This document shows, one piece after another, positions 1 through 10,000 of a stretch of 64,000 nt of DNA (position 1 is the first letter of the stretch; every line of letters begins with the position of its first letter). This DNA is from G965195345 sp965277775 (GTDB lineage: Bacteria > Pseudomonadota > Gammaproteobacteria > CAKMZV01), in NCBI GenBank assembly GCA_965277775.1, contig OZ255843.1:1054001-1118000 (forward strand). Reading direction: 5' to 3'. The translations under genes and the position numbers were made by a program. The notes under the pieces are model-generated. The model made no database searches and was not told where the DNA came from. It worked only from the letters and a program-made list of their open reading frames with translations.

Positions 1-910
1 CCCTTAATGGGCTCACTGAAAACGTTATGGTATCACCGTCAGTATCTGTGGCAGTGGTTCTAATGACTACCGCAGCCCCAAAGTCTTCTTGTTCGTTGAC
101 AAGCGTAGATGAAACAAACAAGGCTGGAATAGATGTACTGGTCGTTATGGTGACATTAACAGCGATTGTTTGAGTCACTGTGCTACCAGAACTGTCAACC
201 GCTGTGACGGTTAAAGTGGTTTGACCTGAAGCATTAGGCGTGTTATTCAGAATAATGGCATCGGCAGATGTGCCCACTCTGACCACACCTATGGTGGACT
301 CAGACACGGTGAAGGCTAAAGCGCCATCTTCAATATCGCTTGCTGTAGTGTTAATGGTAATCGGCGAAAAACCACCCACAGTTGAAATGTTGCTGCTTGA
401 GACGGCTAAGGTTGGTGGATCATTGACAGCGTTCACGGTCACAGTCACTTGAGTTGTGGCACTGAAAGCGCCATTGGTCGCCCTAATGGTTAAGATGGTG
501 CGACCATTGGCATTAGCAATACTCGATACATTAACTTGTGCGTTTGAGGTCGTTACAGTGACCACCCCAGTATTGGATTGACTAACCGTAATTGTTGTTG
601 CATTGGATACAGAGGCGACTAACTGAGGGGTCGCAAAATCTTCATCAACACTAAAGTTACTGCTTGATACTGAAAAAGTTGTTGGCGCTGTTGGCGCTGC
701 TGACGCAGGTGCGTCGCTACCGCCACCACCGCCGCCGCTACAAGCAGACAATAATGCAGATAGCATCAAGGTTGTACCTATGGTGCTCAACGCGCGGCGA
801 TTCACTGCCTTGAATGTGCGAGGGATTTCACTCATAAAAGCAAGAGATCGATTGACCGCATGCCCTTGAAGCAATGAACTGATAGAAAATATTGAGAATA
901 ATTTATACAT
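1..910 (-). CDS. Surface lipoprotein A, cadherin-like repeat family (C-terminal part beyond window)
   Basis: This is the N-terminal ~303 residues of a large paralogue of genes B and C; the frame stays open to the window edge. The ATG at 908-910 begins MYKLFSIFSI, as in gene B. A conserved internal Met lies about 30 residues before the lipobox LLSAC; the lipidated Cys is near residue 57 and is followed by Ser and five Gly. Then come tandem Ig/cadherin-like repeats of about 90 residues, with the recurring motifs SSSNFSVDEDFATPQL, NANGRTILTIRATNG and VTVNAVNDPP. By analogy with B and C, the missing part should hold a fibronectin-like segment and a seven-bladed FG-GAP propeller. The product is probably exported, processed by LspA and anchored in the outer membrane. 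The function is unknown; adhesion is inferred from the domains. The internal ATG (in the MSEIPR context) could be the real start. Confidence 0.85.
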   Translation of the reverse strand, partial: MYKLFSIFSISSLLQGHAVNRSLAFMSEIPRTFKAVNRRALSTIGTTLMLSALLSACSGGGGGGSDAPASAAPTAPTTFSVSSSNFSVDEDFATPQLVASVSNATTITVSQSNTGVVTVTTSNAQVNVSSIANANGRTILTIRATNGAFSATTQVTVTVNAVNDPPTLAVSSSNISTVGGFSPITINTTASDIEDGALAFTVSESTIGVVRVGTSADAIILNNTPNASGQTTLTVTAVDSSGSTVTQTIAVNVTITTSTSIPALFVSSTLVNEQEDFGAAVVIRTTATDTDGDTITFSVSPLR

Positions 911-980
911 GACGGTTAACTTGAACTTATTAAAATCTAGTTGAGCTTATAAAACCTGAATTTAGAAAAATGCACGGTAG

Positions 981-1009
981 ATTATATGAGAAATTTTATA
1001 AAATTGCAT
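981..1009 (-). promoter_or_regulatory. Putative promoter of lipoprotein gene A
   Basis: Read on the minus strand there is a perfect TATAAT (981-986) 17 bp after a weak -35 ATGCAA (1004-1009). The start codon of gene A lies about 71 bases downstream. The same arrangement is conserved before gene B. Confidence 0.45.
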
Positions 1010-1131
1010 TATGTTTAAAAATTAGTGGAAGTTGTTTAATTTAGCGAAATGCTTTAACATAACTGGCTCAAAAAGCATAACAGATGGAAAAATAAGCGAT
1101 TACGATATTAGGAGACTATCCTTCTGTCACA

Positions 1132-1515
1132 ACGCCGATGTAAATGCTGGTTTCTACTCAAACCATCAACCTTGGTATCCCAGATAGGTGTTCAGCAGGC
1201 ATCACCAGTCAAATCGTCATACAAAACTCAACCATGACGCACATTGAACAACTTGAAGTCATTGTGGATGTCGTGCACCCCCATCCTGGCGATTTAACCA
1301 TTGTGCTTACACACACTTCTGGTACTCAAACCACCCATTCTACTTTGCAAATAACCTTGCCAAGGGTTGGTACAAACCTACCTCGTAAAAAACTGATCTC
1401 TAACGCATTTTTTATGGAATCTGCGAACGGCACTTGGATGCTGAATATCTCTAACAGGGCAAGATTAGACGTAGATACTATTCACAGATGGACGCTTAAA
1501 CTTTATGGACGATAA
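1132..1515 (+). pseudogene. P-domain (P/Homo B) fragment of a subtilisin-like protease
   Basis: A 123-codon frame from the ATG at 1144 encodes the hallmarks of a proprotein-convertase P domain: IPD near the start, then HPHPGDLTIVLTHTSGT, a central FFMESANGTWMLNIS and a closing IHRWTLKLYG before the stop. P domains normally sit at the C-terminus of secreted S8 proteases; no catalytic domain precedes this one. Homology starts exactly where the two spacers stop resembling each other (about 1132), so this looks like the 3' end of a protease gene left at a recombination junction. A stop lies just before the ATG. I call it a remnant, though expression of the isolated domain cannot be excluded. Confidence 0.7.
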
Positions 1516-1536
1516 CATTACATAAAACTGACATGA

Positions 1537-2109
1537 ACATACAAACGCTTTATCCCATTCTTAAGGATTTGCCTGTTTGGGCTTGCCTTTTTGATCAAGT
1601 CCACAATCGCTCAACAGTATTATTACGATGGACAAACCAAGATCAATATTTACAATAGTGTAATTCAGATCATTAATTTTGCTTACGATCAACAGCCTCT
1701 GACAAAGCATACCTCGACAATCGATTTATTCTCTCAAGCCATGGCTTTACAGCGCATACCTGAACAAACATCGGTTGATTCACTGCGTCAACAATGCCCA
1801 AATTTGAACGCGTCAAAAACCCTTGGCTTTACAAAAAATGTGACGAGTCCCGCCTTCCAAGCATTTCTAAATTACCAAGCATTTCCAAGCGGGGTCATTG
1901 TTATTTTCAAACCACAATGGGACACCAACCGCATCTATCTTTGGGCACAATCTAACGCATTAGCCACCCCAAAGGTTTTGATAGAAAGTTTGAATATGTG
2001 GATGATTGTTACACCTGCAGGTGTTGAAGCCTTGCATACGACAAACAGAATTCATGAAAGCCAAGCCGTTGTTTCGGACACCTTGTGGCAAGCTGTTACC
2101 ACTCGATGA
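1537..2109 (+). pseudogene. Subtilase N-terminal propeptide remnant, copy 1
   Basis: The frame opens after a TGA at 1534-1536 with a signal-peptide-like stretch (KRFIPFLRICLFGLAFLIK) and then reads AQQYYYDGQTKINIY. An ATG at 1533 lies in another frame, so the original start has probably been lost to a one-base frameshift; a TTG at 1591 is the only in-frame start-like codon. The segment GVIVIFKPQWDTNRIYLW plus NMWMIVTPAGVEALHTTNRI resembles the propeptide of Gram-negative secreted subtilases, in which a GVIVxxKP segment is followed by a residue series ending in ANRLHES. The frame stops where the catalytic domain should begin. With the P-domain fragment just upstream, the order is C-terminal piece then N-terminal piece, as expected from collapsed tandem protease genes. 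Confidence 0.6.
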
Positions 2110-2701
2110 GTGTCACCACATAGCTCATCTTCATTTAATTTCGCAAGTGTGAAAGCAATTACCCAAAGCACAAAATGTAAATAAGCCGCCATACTTAGAT
2201 AGTTTTATACATAGACTTGTTGAATTTGACATCAATCTAATCGTATCCTATGGAAGTTCTATCAAATACGACACACTGCTATAAGCTATAAGTTGATGTT
2301 CTATGGGTTCAATCTTAACGAAACAACGCTTTATCACTGCAAAAGATATTATGCTTTGATGGCGGCTTTATTGCAGGCCTGTTTGGGGGAGGTTAAGCAC
2401 TTCATCCACTAATGATTCTAATTGTTCGATTGTGAATACTGGCGCTGATTAACAAGTTGGTACGGGGGATACAATGCACCGTTCAATCACTTCGGCACTC
2501 ATCCAAGCCTTAGTCTTGACAGTAACATCAGAACCACTGCTTCCAATAACGTTCAACTGACGTGCCAAGCATACAGAAAATGGGGCACGATCACATCGAA
2601 TAGTCAATGCTCTAATGTCCAATAGACATTCAACTTGAAAGTCATCCAAGTCCGTTCAGATTGATACAGAATAAGGGTTTAGCAAGATGCTCCCTACTTG
2701 G

Positions 2702-2734
2702 CTCAGCACCGCCTTGTGCAAGGACGGTGCTGAG
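2702..2734 (-). terminator. Hairpin downstream of lipoprotein gene B
   Basis: Perfect 10-bp arms CTCAGCACCG and CGGTGCTGAG enclose CCTT...AAGG and a short loop, about 40 bases after the stop of gene B. There is no T-run, so it may act as an mRNA 3'-end stabiliser or a factor-dependent terminator. A near copy lies at 6993-7025. Confidence 0.5.
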
Positions 2735-2771
2735 ACGAATAATTTAAGACGAGGGCCGTTATGCTGAATAT

Positions 2772-5228
2772 CTAGTACAGGTAAACTACGCCTTCAAGGT
2801 TGGTAACACCATTTGCACCTACAACAAGAGTATTCCCATTACTGCTCAAGCTCACTGAACCTCCAAAAAGAGCATTGAAAGAAGGGTCTGTGGCTTTGAT
2901 ATAGGCTTGTTGAGCCCAAGCACCATTAACAAATTCAAACACATAGGTTGCGCCCGCATCAGTTGTGCCATTATCATCTACGTCTCCAACGCCTGTGGCT
3001 GAACCATCCTCATAAAGAACTCCGACCGCAAGGATATTGCCATCTGCACTTAAACTCACAAAATTACCAAATTGATCGTCCGCCCCTGTATTTGAGGCTT
3101 TGATATAGGCTTGTTGAGCCCAGGTGCTGGATCCAGTGCTGAAGCGGAATACATACACCGCCCCTGTATTAGTAGAATTATTATTCTGCGCCCCATTAAC
3201 GCCAGTCGTTGAGCTATCCTCGCCAGTAGCTCCGACCGCAAGGGTATTGCCATTAGCACTTAAACTCACAGAATTGCCAAATTGATCAAACACCCCTGTA
3301 TTTGATGCTTTGATATAGGCTTGTTGTGACCAGATGCTGGAAGTTGTATTGAAACGGAATAGATACACCGCGCCTGAACCAGAAACAGTATTGTCATCTT
3401 GCGCCCCATTAACGCCAGTCGATGAGCTATCTTCCCCATACGCGCCCACCGCAAGGGTATTGCCATCTGCACTTAAACTCACAGAATCGCCAAAGTTATT
3501 GAACTTCCCTGTATTTGATGCTTTGATATAGGCTTGTTGTGACCAGATGCTGGAAGCCGTATTGAGACGGAATAGATACACCGCCCCTGTATCAGTAGAG
3601 TTACTATTCTGCGCCCCATTAACACCAGTCGATGAGCTATCCTCGTTTCTTGCCCCGACCGCAAGGATATTGCCATCTGCACTTAAGCTCACAGAAACGC
3701 CAAAGTTATCGAACACCCCCGTACTTGAGGCTTTGATATAGGCTTGTTGTGACCAGATGCTGGAAGTTGTATTGAAACGGAATACATACACCGCGCCTGA
3801 ATCAGAAGCAGCATTATCATCCTGCGCCCCATTAACACCAGTCGATGAGCCATCCTCACTAAAAGACCCGACCGCAAGGGTGTTGCCATCGCCATTTAGA
3901 CTGACACTAAAGCCAAAGTAATCGCCCCGCCCTGTATTTGAGGCTTTGATATAGGCTTGTTGGGACCACGCACCACCAATGCGACGGAATAGATACACCG
4001 CGCCTGAATTAGTAGCAGTATTATCATCCTGCACCCCATTAACACCAATTGATGAGCCAGCCTCACCAAAAGCGCCCACCGCAAGGGTGTTGCCATCGCC
4101 GCTTAAACTCACTGATGCGCCAAACCTATCACCTCCTTCAGCGTTACTCGCTTGCAAACGACCAATCAGGCTGTTTAGCTGCGCATTGGTCAAGGAGACC
4201 GTGTTATGACGGAATGAAGGACCACAAGATGATGCTGTATTACAAGTTTCCACCGAATATTGTGGATTACGCACATTTGGAATGTACCGGTGTAAGGCAA
4301 CCAAAGCTTGCGCTGTAGTCTGTCTGATATTGGTGCTATTGGGACTGACAACAATGCCCGTGGTACTTAAGTCCGTAAAACCTGAATGGCCATCGGGATT
4401 GCTTTGCAATTGATAATGCGTCGCAGAAGTGATCGCACTCCAAGCAAAATCAAGGGTCTTGATGCCACCTGTGGTCACAACTAACAATGGGGCAGGACTG
4501 ACAACAATGCTGGTAAAAGTCGATAACCCACCTGTATCGGTTGCTCTGAGTGTCAGCATTATTTGCGGCGCATTCAGGCTTAAATCTAATCGCGTTATGG
4601 TCAAACTTGTGGTGGTAATGGCTGTGTTAACATGACCCGTTGAAACGCTGAAGGATAAGGTGCTATCCTCCACATCGAAAGCGGAAACAGTCAGAACAAC
4701 AGGGTCTGAGCCGACAGTGACAGCGTTTGAAGTTACCGTTAAGGTGGGTGGATCATTGACAGCGTTCACGGTCACAGTCACTTGAGTTGTGGCAATGAGC
4801 GTGCCATTGGTCGCCCTAATGGTTAAGATGGTGCGACCATTGGCATTAGGAATACTCGATACATTAAATCGTGAGTTTGAGGTCGTTACAGTGACCACCC
4901 CAGTATTGGATTGACTAACCGTAATTGCTGTTGCATTGGATATAGAGGCGACTAACTGAGGGGTCGCAAAATCTTCATCAATACTAAAGTTACTGCTTGA
5001 TACTGAAAAAGTGGGGGTTGTTGGCGCAGGTACGTCGCTACCCCCCCCCCCCCCGCAAGCAGACAATAATGCAGATAGCATCAAGGTTGTACCTATGGTA
5101 CTCAACGCGCGTCGATTCACTGCCTTGAATGTGCGAGGGATTTCACTCATAAAAGCGAGAATAGATTGGCTGGACGCATGCCCTTGAAGCAATGAACTGA
5201 TAGAAAATATTGAGAATAATTTATACAT
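2772..5228 (-). CDS. Surface lipoprotein B: cadherin-like repeats plus seven-bladed FG-GAP propeller, with poly-G tract
   Basis: The product is 818 residues, counted from the ATG at 5228; an in-frame ATG at 5150 gives a more typical lipoprotein signal. The lipobox LLSAC has its Cys near residue 58, followed by five Gly encoded by a run of 14 G. Residues about 75-160 form a cadherin-like repeat and about 160-250 a second one (VTVGSDPVVLTVSAFDVED). Residues about 255-345 are fibronectin-III-like (KTLDFAWSAITSATHYQLQ, SNPDG, VALHRYIPNV, then a Cys-rich strand). The rest is seven repeats of about 68 residues with the core FGxSVSLSxDGNTLAVGA and SQQAYIKASNTG, the last truncated at VVYLY, which suits velcro closure of a propeller. 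The role is unknown; a surface recognition or adhesion role is inferred. Neighbouring blades are very similar in nucleotide sequence, so internal recombination is plausible. Confidence 0.9.
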   Translation of the reverse strand: MYKLFSIFSISSLLQGHASSQSILAFMSEIPRTFKAVNRRALSTIGTTLMLSALLSACGGGGGSDVPAPTTPTFSVSSSNFSIDEDFATPQLVASISNATAITVSQSNTGVVTVTTSNSRFNVSSIPNANGRTILTIRATNGTLIATTQVTVTVNAVNDPPTLTVTSNAVTVGSDPVVLTVSAFDVEDSTLSFSVSTGHVNTAITTTSLTITRLDLSLNAPQIMLTLRATDTGGLSTFTSIVVSPAPLLVVTTGGIKTLDFAWSAITSATHYQLQSNPDGHSGFTDLSTTGIVVSPNSTNIRQTTAQALVALHRYIPNVRNPQYSVETCNTASSCGPSFRHNTVSLTNAQLNSLIGRLQASNAEGGDRFGASVSLSGDGNTLAVGAFGEAGSSIGVNGVQDDNTATNSGAVYLFRRIGGAWSQQAYIKASNTGRGDYFGFSVSLNGDGNTLAVGSFSEDGSSTGVNGAQDDNAASDSGAVYVFRFNTTSSIWSQQAYIKASSTGVFDNFGVSVSLSADGNILAVGARNEDSSSTGVNGAQNSNSTDTGAVYLFRLNTASSIWSQQAYIKASNTGKFNNFGDSVSLSADGNTLAVGAYGEDSSSTGVNGAQDDNTVSGSGAVYLFRFNTTSSIWSQQAYIKASNTGVFDQFGNSVSLSANGNTLAVGATGEDSSTTGVNGAQNNNSTNTGAVYVFRFSTGSSTWAQQAYIKASNTGADDQFGNFVSLSADGNILAVGVLYEDGSATGVGDVDDNGTTDAGATYVFEFVNGAWAQQAYIKATDPSFNALFGGSVSLSSNGNTLVVGANGVTNLEGVVYLY
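5041..5054. repeat. C14 homopolymer inside gene B (G14 on its coding strand)
   Basis: Fourteen consecutive C on the plus strand encode the Gly run immediately after the lipidated Cys of gene B. With 14 bases the frame is open; any change not a multiple of three would frameshift almost the whole protein. Paralogues A and C have the same glycines encoded by mixed GGC/GGT codons. Confidence 0.95.
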
Positions 5229-5300
5229 GACGGTTAACTTGAACTTATTAAAATGGTTAGCTAAGCTTATAAAATCTGAATTTAGAAAAATGCACGGTAG

Positions 5301-5329
5301 ATTATATGAGAAATTTTATAAAATTGCAT
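5301..5329 (-). promoter_or_regulatory. Putative promoter of lipoprotein gene B
   Basis: Copy of the promoter-like element before gene A: TATAAT at 5301-5306 on the minus strand, 17-bp spacer and weak ATGCAA at 5324-5329, about 73 bases before the start codon. Confidence 0.45.
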
Positions 5330-5451
5330 TATGTTTAAAAATTAGTGGAAGTTGTTTAACTTAGCGAAATGCTTTAACATAACTGGCTCAAAAAGCATAA
5401 CAGATGGAAACATAAGCGATTACGATATTAGGAGACTATCCTTATGTCACA

Positions 5452-5909
5452 ACATCCGCTAAGAATAATGGTGTACAAGGTTTTTATGACGACCATACAG
5501 AAAGCGGTCATGTTTTGACTATGGATAGTGCAACGGTTGGTGTCTGTTTTTATCAATCTTTAAGCTTTTCAGCATCAGACCATGTTGAAAAATTAGAGCC
5601 TAAGTTTAACATGAGTCTATACACCGCTTTGCTTATACAAATTTTGATAAATTTAGAGAAATTTAAGTACGGGTCTGGGAGAAAATTTTCTCAGGAGAGA
5701 CTGAAGAAAACAAAAGTAAAATTACTTGCTACAGAGGGGCGAGCCCCCACTGGCAATTCATGGAAGACTACCTTAAGTCATTAGCTTATATAGCAGTAAC
5801 CTATAGAATCATGAATAAAAAAGATCACAGAACGCTAAGTCATACTCAGTTTGCGAGGATGATTAAGAAGGTTGTTTCTGCGAAATCTGAGGAAAGACCA
5901 TCATTCTAA
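5452..5909 (+). pseudogene. Restriction-modification specificity (HsdS/BcgI-type target recognition domain) fragment
   Basis: Reading from 5452, the frame gives AKNNGVQGFYDDHTESGHVL, then TMDSATVGVCFYQSLSFSAS, DHVEKLEPKFNM, and YGSGRKFSQERLKKTKVKL. These are the typical consecutive motifs of the target-recognition domain in type I S subunits and BcgI-like systems. At about 5735-5745 the frame shifts; the continuing frame reads WQFMEDYLKSL, the family's usual next motif, and ends at a TAA (5907-5909). The 5' half of the domain and any methylase or nuclease partner are absent. Homology begins exactly at the breakpoint with the shared spacer sequence. It is a dead fragment, probably left by recombination or transfer. 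Confidence 0.7.
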
Positions 5910-6011
5910 ACAGAGGGCATTAAAACAGAAGTGGTTTTTTGATAGAAAGGAACAAAAGTTTAGGACAGTGGCGTAATTTAGCCTATGGGGCAAAATGTAT
6001 ATAGTTCCCTT

Positions 6012-6414
6012 AATTTTATTTACGATCAACAGCCTCTGACAAAACATACCTCGACAATCGATTTATTCTCTCAAGCCATGGCTTTACAGCGCATACCTGA
6101 ATAAACATCGGTTGATTCTCTGCATCAACAATGTCCAAATTTGAACGCGTCAAAAACCCTTGGCTTTACAAAAAATGTGACGAGTCCCGCCTTCCAAGCA
6201 TTTCTAAGCGGGGTCATTGTTATTTTCAAACCACAATGGGACACCAACCGCATCTATTTTTGGACACAATCTAACGCATTAGCCACCCCTAAGGTTTTGA
6301 TAGAAAGTTTGAATATGTGGATGATTGCTGCACCTGCAGAAGCCTTGCATACGGCAAACAGAATTCATGAAAGCCAAGCCATCCACCTTGTGGCAAGCTG
6401 TTACCACTCGATGA
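6012..6414 (+). pseudogene. Subtilase propeptide remnant, copy 2
   Basis: This is a second, more decayed copy of the propeptide fragment at 1680-2109. It starts at the shared FAYDQQPLTKH-coding block, has a TAA in place of the Gln codon of copy 1 (near 6102), lacks several short segments and is frameshifted near its end. The motifs GVIVIFKPQWDTNRIYFW and ESLNMWMIAAP remain. It has no signal sequence or catalytic domain. Confidence 0.65.
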
Positions 6415-6992
6415 GATACCACATAGCTCATCATCATTTAAATTCGCTGCACAGCATAAAAGCAATTGCCTAAAGCACAGAATTTGAATAAATACTTAGG
6501 TGGTTTTGTACATAGACTTGTTGAATTTGACATCAATCTAATAGCATTCTATGAAAGTTCTATCAAATACAACACACTGTTATAAGCTATAAGTTGATGT
6601 TCTATGGATTCAATCTTAACGAAACAACGCTTTATCACTGCAAAAGATATTTTGCTTTGATGGCGGCTTTATTGCAGGCCTGTTTGAGGGGGTCAAGCAC
6701 TTCATCCACTAATGATTCGATTGTGAATACTGGCGCTGATTAACAAGTTGGTACGGGGGATACAATGCACCGTTCAATCACTTCGGCACTCATCCAAGCC
6801 TTAGTCTTGATAGCAACATCAGAACCACTGCTTCCAATAACGCTCAACTGACGTGCCAAGCATACAGAAAATGAGGCACGATCACATCAAATAGTCAATG
6901 CTCTAATATTCAATAGACTTTCAACTTGAAAGTCATCCAAGTCCGTTCAGATTGATACTGAACAAGTGTTTAACAAGACACTAATTACTTGG

Positions 6993-7025
6993 CTCAGCAC
7001 TGCCTTGTGCAAGGACGGTACTGAG
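6993..7025 (-). terminator. Hairpin downstream of lipoprotein gene C
   Basis: Arms CTCAGCACTG and CGGTACTGAG pair with one mismatch and one G-U around the same CCTT...AAGG core as the copy at 2702-2734. It lies about 40 bases after the stop codon of gene C and has no T-run. Confidence 0.45.
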
Positions 7026-7062
7026 ACGAATAATTTAAGACGAGGGCCGTTGTGCTGAATAT

Positions 7063-10000
7063 CTAGTACAGGTAAACTGCGCCTGCAAGGTTGTTAACAC
7101 CATATGCGCCTACAGCAAGAGTATCCCCACTACTGCTTAAGCTCACTGAACCTCCAAAAAAAGCACCGACAGAAGGGTCAATGGCTTTGATATAGGCTTG
7201 TTGAGCCCAAGCACCATTACCAAATTCAAACACATAGGTTGCGCCCGCATTATCTGTGCCATTATCATCTACGCCTCCAATGCCTGTGGTTGAACCATCC
7301 TCACCAGTAGCTCCGACCGCAAGGATATTGCCATCTGCACTTAAACTCATAGAATTGCCAAATTGATCAAGCGCCCCTGTATTTGAGGCTTTAATGTACG
7401 CTTGTTGAGCCCAGGTGCTGGATCCAGTGCTGAAGCGGAATACATACACCGCGCCTGTATTAGTAGAATTATTATTCTGCGCCCCATTAACGCCAGTCGA
7501 TGAGCTATCTTCATCTCTTGCTCCGACCGCAAGGGTGTTGCCATCTGCACTTAAACTCACAGAATTACCAAATTCACCCCCCATATTTGAGGCTTTGATG
7601 TATGCTTGTTGTGACCAGATGCTGGAAGTCGTATTGAAACGGAATAGATACACCGCCCCTGAATTAGAAGCAGTATTATCATCCTGCGCCCTATTAACGC
7701 CAGTCGACAAGCTATCCTCGCCAGTAGCTCCGACCGCAAGGGTATTGCCATCTGCACTTAAACTCGCAGACCAGCCAAATTGATCAAACGCCCCTGTATT
7801 TGAGGCTTTGATATAGGCTTGTTGAGACCAGATGCTGGAAATCGTATTGAAACGGAATAGATACACCGCCCCTGAATTAGTAGTAGAATTATTATTCTGC
7901 GCCCCATTAACGCCAGTCGATGAGCTATCCTCACGATATGCCCCCACCGCAAGGGTATTGCCATCGTCATTTAGACTGACACTAAAGGTAAAGAAATCGC
8001 CCTGCCCTGTATTTGAGGCTTTGATGTATGCTTGTTGAGACCACACACCACCAATGCGACGGAATACATACACCGCCCCTGAAAAAGAAGCAGTATTATC
8101 ATTCTGCACCCCATTAACACCAGTCGATGAGCCAGCCTCACTAATAGCTCCGACCGCAAGGGTGTTGCCATCCGAGCTTAGACTCACAGGAAAGCCAAAG
8201 TAATCGCCCTGCCCTGTATTTGAGGCTTTAATGTATGCTTGTTGTGACCACGCACCACCATTGCGACGGAATACATACACCGCCCCTGAATTAGAAACAG
8301 TATTATCATCCTGCGCCCCATTAACACCAGTCGATGAGCCATCCTCATTCCAAGCGCCCACAGCAAGGGTATTGCCATCGCCGCTTAAACTCATTGGTGC
8401 GCCAAAACTATCATCTCTTCCAGCGTTACTCGCTTGCAAACGACCAATCAGGCTGTTTAGCTGCGCATTGGTCAAGGAGACCGTATTATGAGCAAATAAA
8501 GGGGCACAAGATGATGCTGTATTACAAGTTCCCACCGAATATTGTGGATTACGCACATTTGGAATGTACCGGTGTAAGGCAACCAAAGCTTGCGCTGTAG
8601 TCTGTCTGATATTGGTGCTATTGGGACTGACAACAATGCCCGTGGTACTTAAGTCCGTAAAACCCGAAGTGCCATCGGGATTGCTTTGCAATTGATAATG
8701 CGTCGCAGAAGTGATCGCACTCCAAGCAAAATTAAGGGTCTTGATGCCACCTGTGGTCACAACTAACAATGGGGCAGGACTGACAACAATGCTGGTAAAA
8801 GTCGATAACCCACCTGTATCGGTTGTTCTGAGTGTCAGAATTATTTGGGATGCGTTCAAGCCTAATCGCGTTATGGTCAAACTCGTAGTGGTAATGGCTG
8901 TGTTAACAACACCCTGACCCGTTGAAACGCTGAAGGATAAGGTGCTATCCTCCACATCGAAAGCGGAAACAGTCAGAACAACAGGGTCTGAGCCGATAGT
9001 GACAGCGTTTGAAGTTACCGTTAAGATCGGTGTATCTTCAACAGACGTTACCACGACAACGATCTCAGTAGAATGAGATTGTCCACCCGAATCGGTTGCT
9101 AACACAGTTAAGGTCGTTGTGCCATGGGCATTGGCAACCGCCGATAAGGTGATGCTATTGGTTATGGTGTTGGTGCTGTTGTTTGGTGTGGATATAGCCA
9201 CATCAACTAAACGCGAGGATGTACTTACAGATAGGGTTATGGCATCGCCGTCAGCATCTGTGGCAGTGGTTCTAATGACTACCGCAATCCCAAAGTCTTC
9301 TTGTTCGTTGACAAACGTAGATGAAACAGACAAGGCTGGGATAGACGTACTGGTCGTTATGGTGACATTAACAGCGATTGTTTGAGTCACTGTGCTACCA
9401 GAACTGTCAACCACTGTGACGGTTAAAGTGGTTTGACCTGAAGCATTAGGAATGTTACTCAGAATAATGGCATCGGCAGATGTGCCCACTCTGACCACCC
9501 CTGTGGTGGACTCAGACACGGTGAAGGCTAAAGCGCCATCTTCAATATCGCTTGCTGTGGTGTTAATGGTGATCGGCGAAAAACCACCCACAGTTGAAAT
9601 GTTGTTGCTTGAGACGGCTAAGATTGGTGGATCATTGACAGCGTTTACGGTCACAGTCACTTGAGTTGTGGCACTGAAAGCGCCATTGGTCGCCCTAATG
9701 GTTAAGATGGTGCGCCCATTGGCATTAGCAATACTCGATACATTAACTTGTGCGTTTGAGGTCGTTACAGTGACCACCCCAGTATTGGATTGACTAACCG
9801 TAATTGTTGTTGCATTGGATACAGAGGCGACTAACTGAGGGGTCGCAAAATCTTCATCAATACTAAAGTTACTGCTTGATACTGAAAAAGTGGGGGTTGT
9901 TGTATCATTGACAGCGTCCACGGTCACAGTCACTTGAGTTGTGGCAATAAGCGTGCCATTGGTCGCCCTAATGGTTAAGATGGTGCGCCCATTGGCATTA

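Larger units (their letters stand above)
911..2771. repeat. Spacer 1 between lipoprotein genes A and B, homologous to spacer 2
   Basis: This 1.86-kb spacer is homologous to 5229-7062 in two blocks. Bases 911-1131 match 5229-5451 almost exactly (the upstream region of genes A and B). Bases about 1680-2771 match about 6012-7062 (subtilase propeptide remnant, unidentified tail and hairpin). The middle parts differ: P-domain debris here, a restriction-specificity fragment in spacer 2. Bases 2110-2701 hold no gene I can defend. A 66-codon minus-strand reading frame at 2449-2649 is interrupted by a stop in the other spacer copy and resembles nothing I recognise. Confidence 0.8.
5229..7062. repeat. 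Spacer 2 between lipoprotein genes B and C, homologous to spacer 1
   Basis: Bases 5229-5451 and about 6012-7062 match spacer 1; the unique centre (5452-6011) carries the restriction-specificity fragment. The tail 6415-6992 is shared with spacer 1 and holds no gene I can support. The equivalent of the 66-codon frame of spacer 1 contains an in-frame TGA here. Confidence 0.8.

Noticed and set aside
2449..2649. 66-codon minus-strand gene in the spacer tail
   Set aside because: The homologous copy at about 6741-6941 has an in-frame TGA and no family was recognised; it may be debris of an unknown gene.
5515..5784. Intact 89-codon gene in spacer 2
   Set aside because: It is an internal piece of a specificity-domain fragment whose homology continues upstream and, after a frameshift, downstream.
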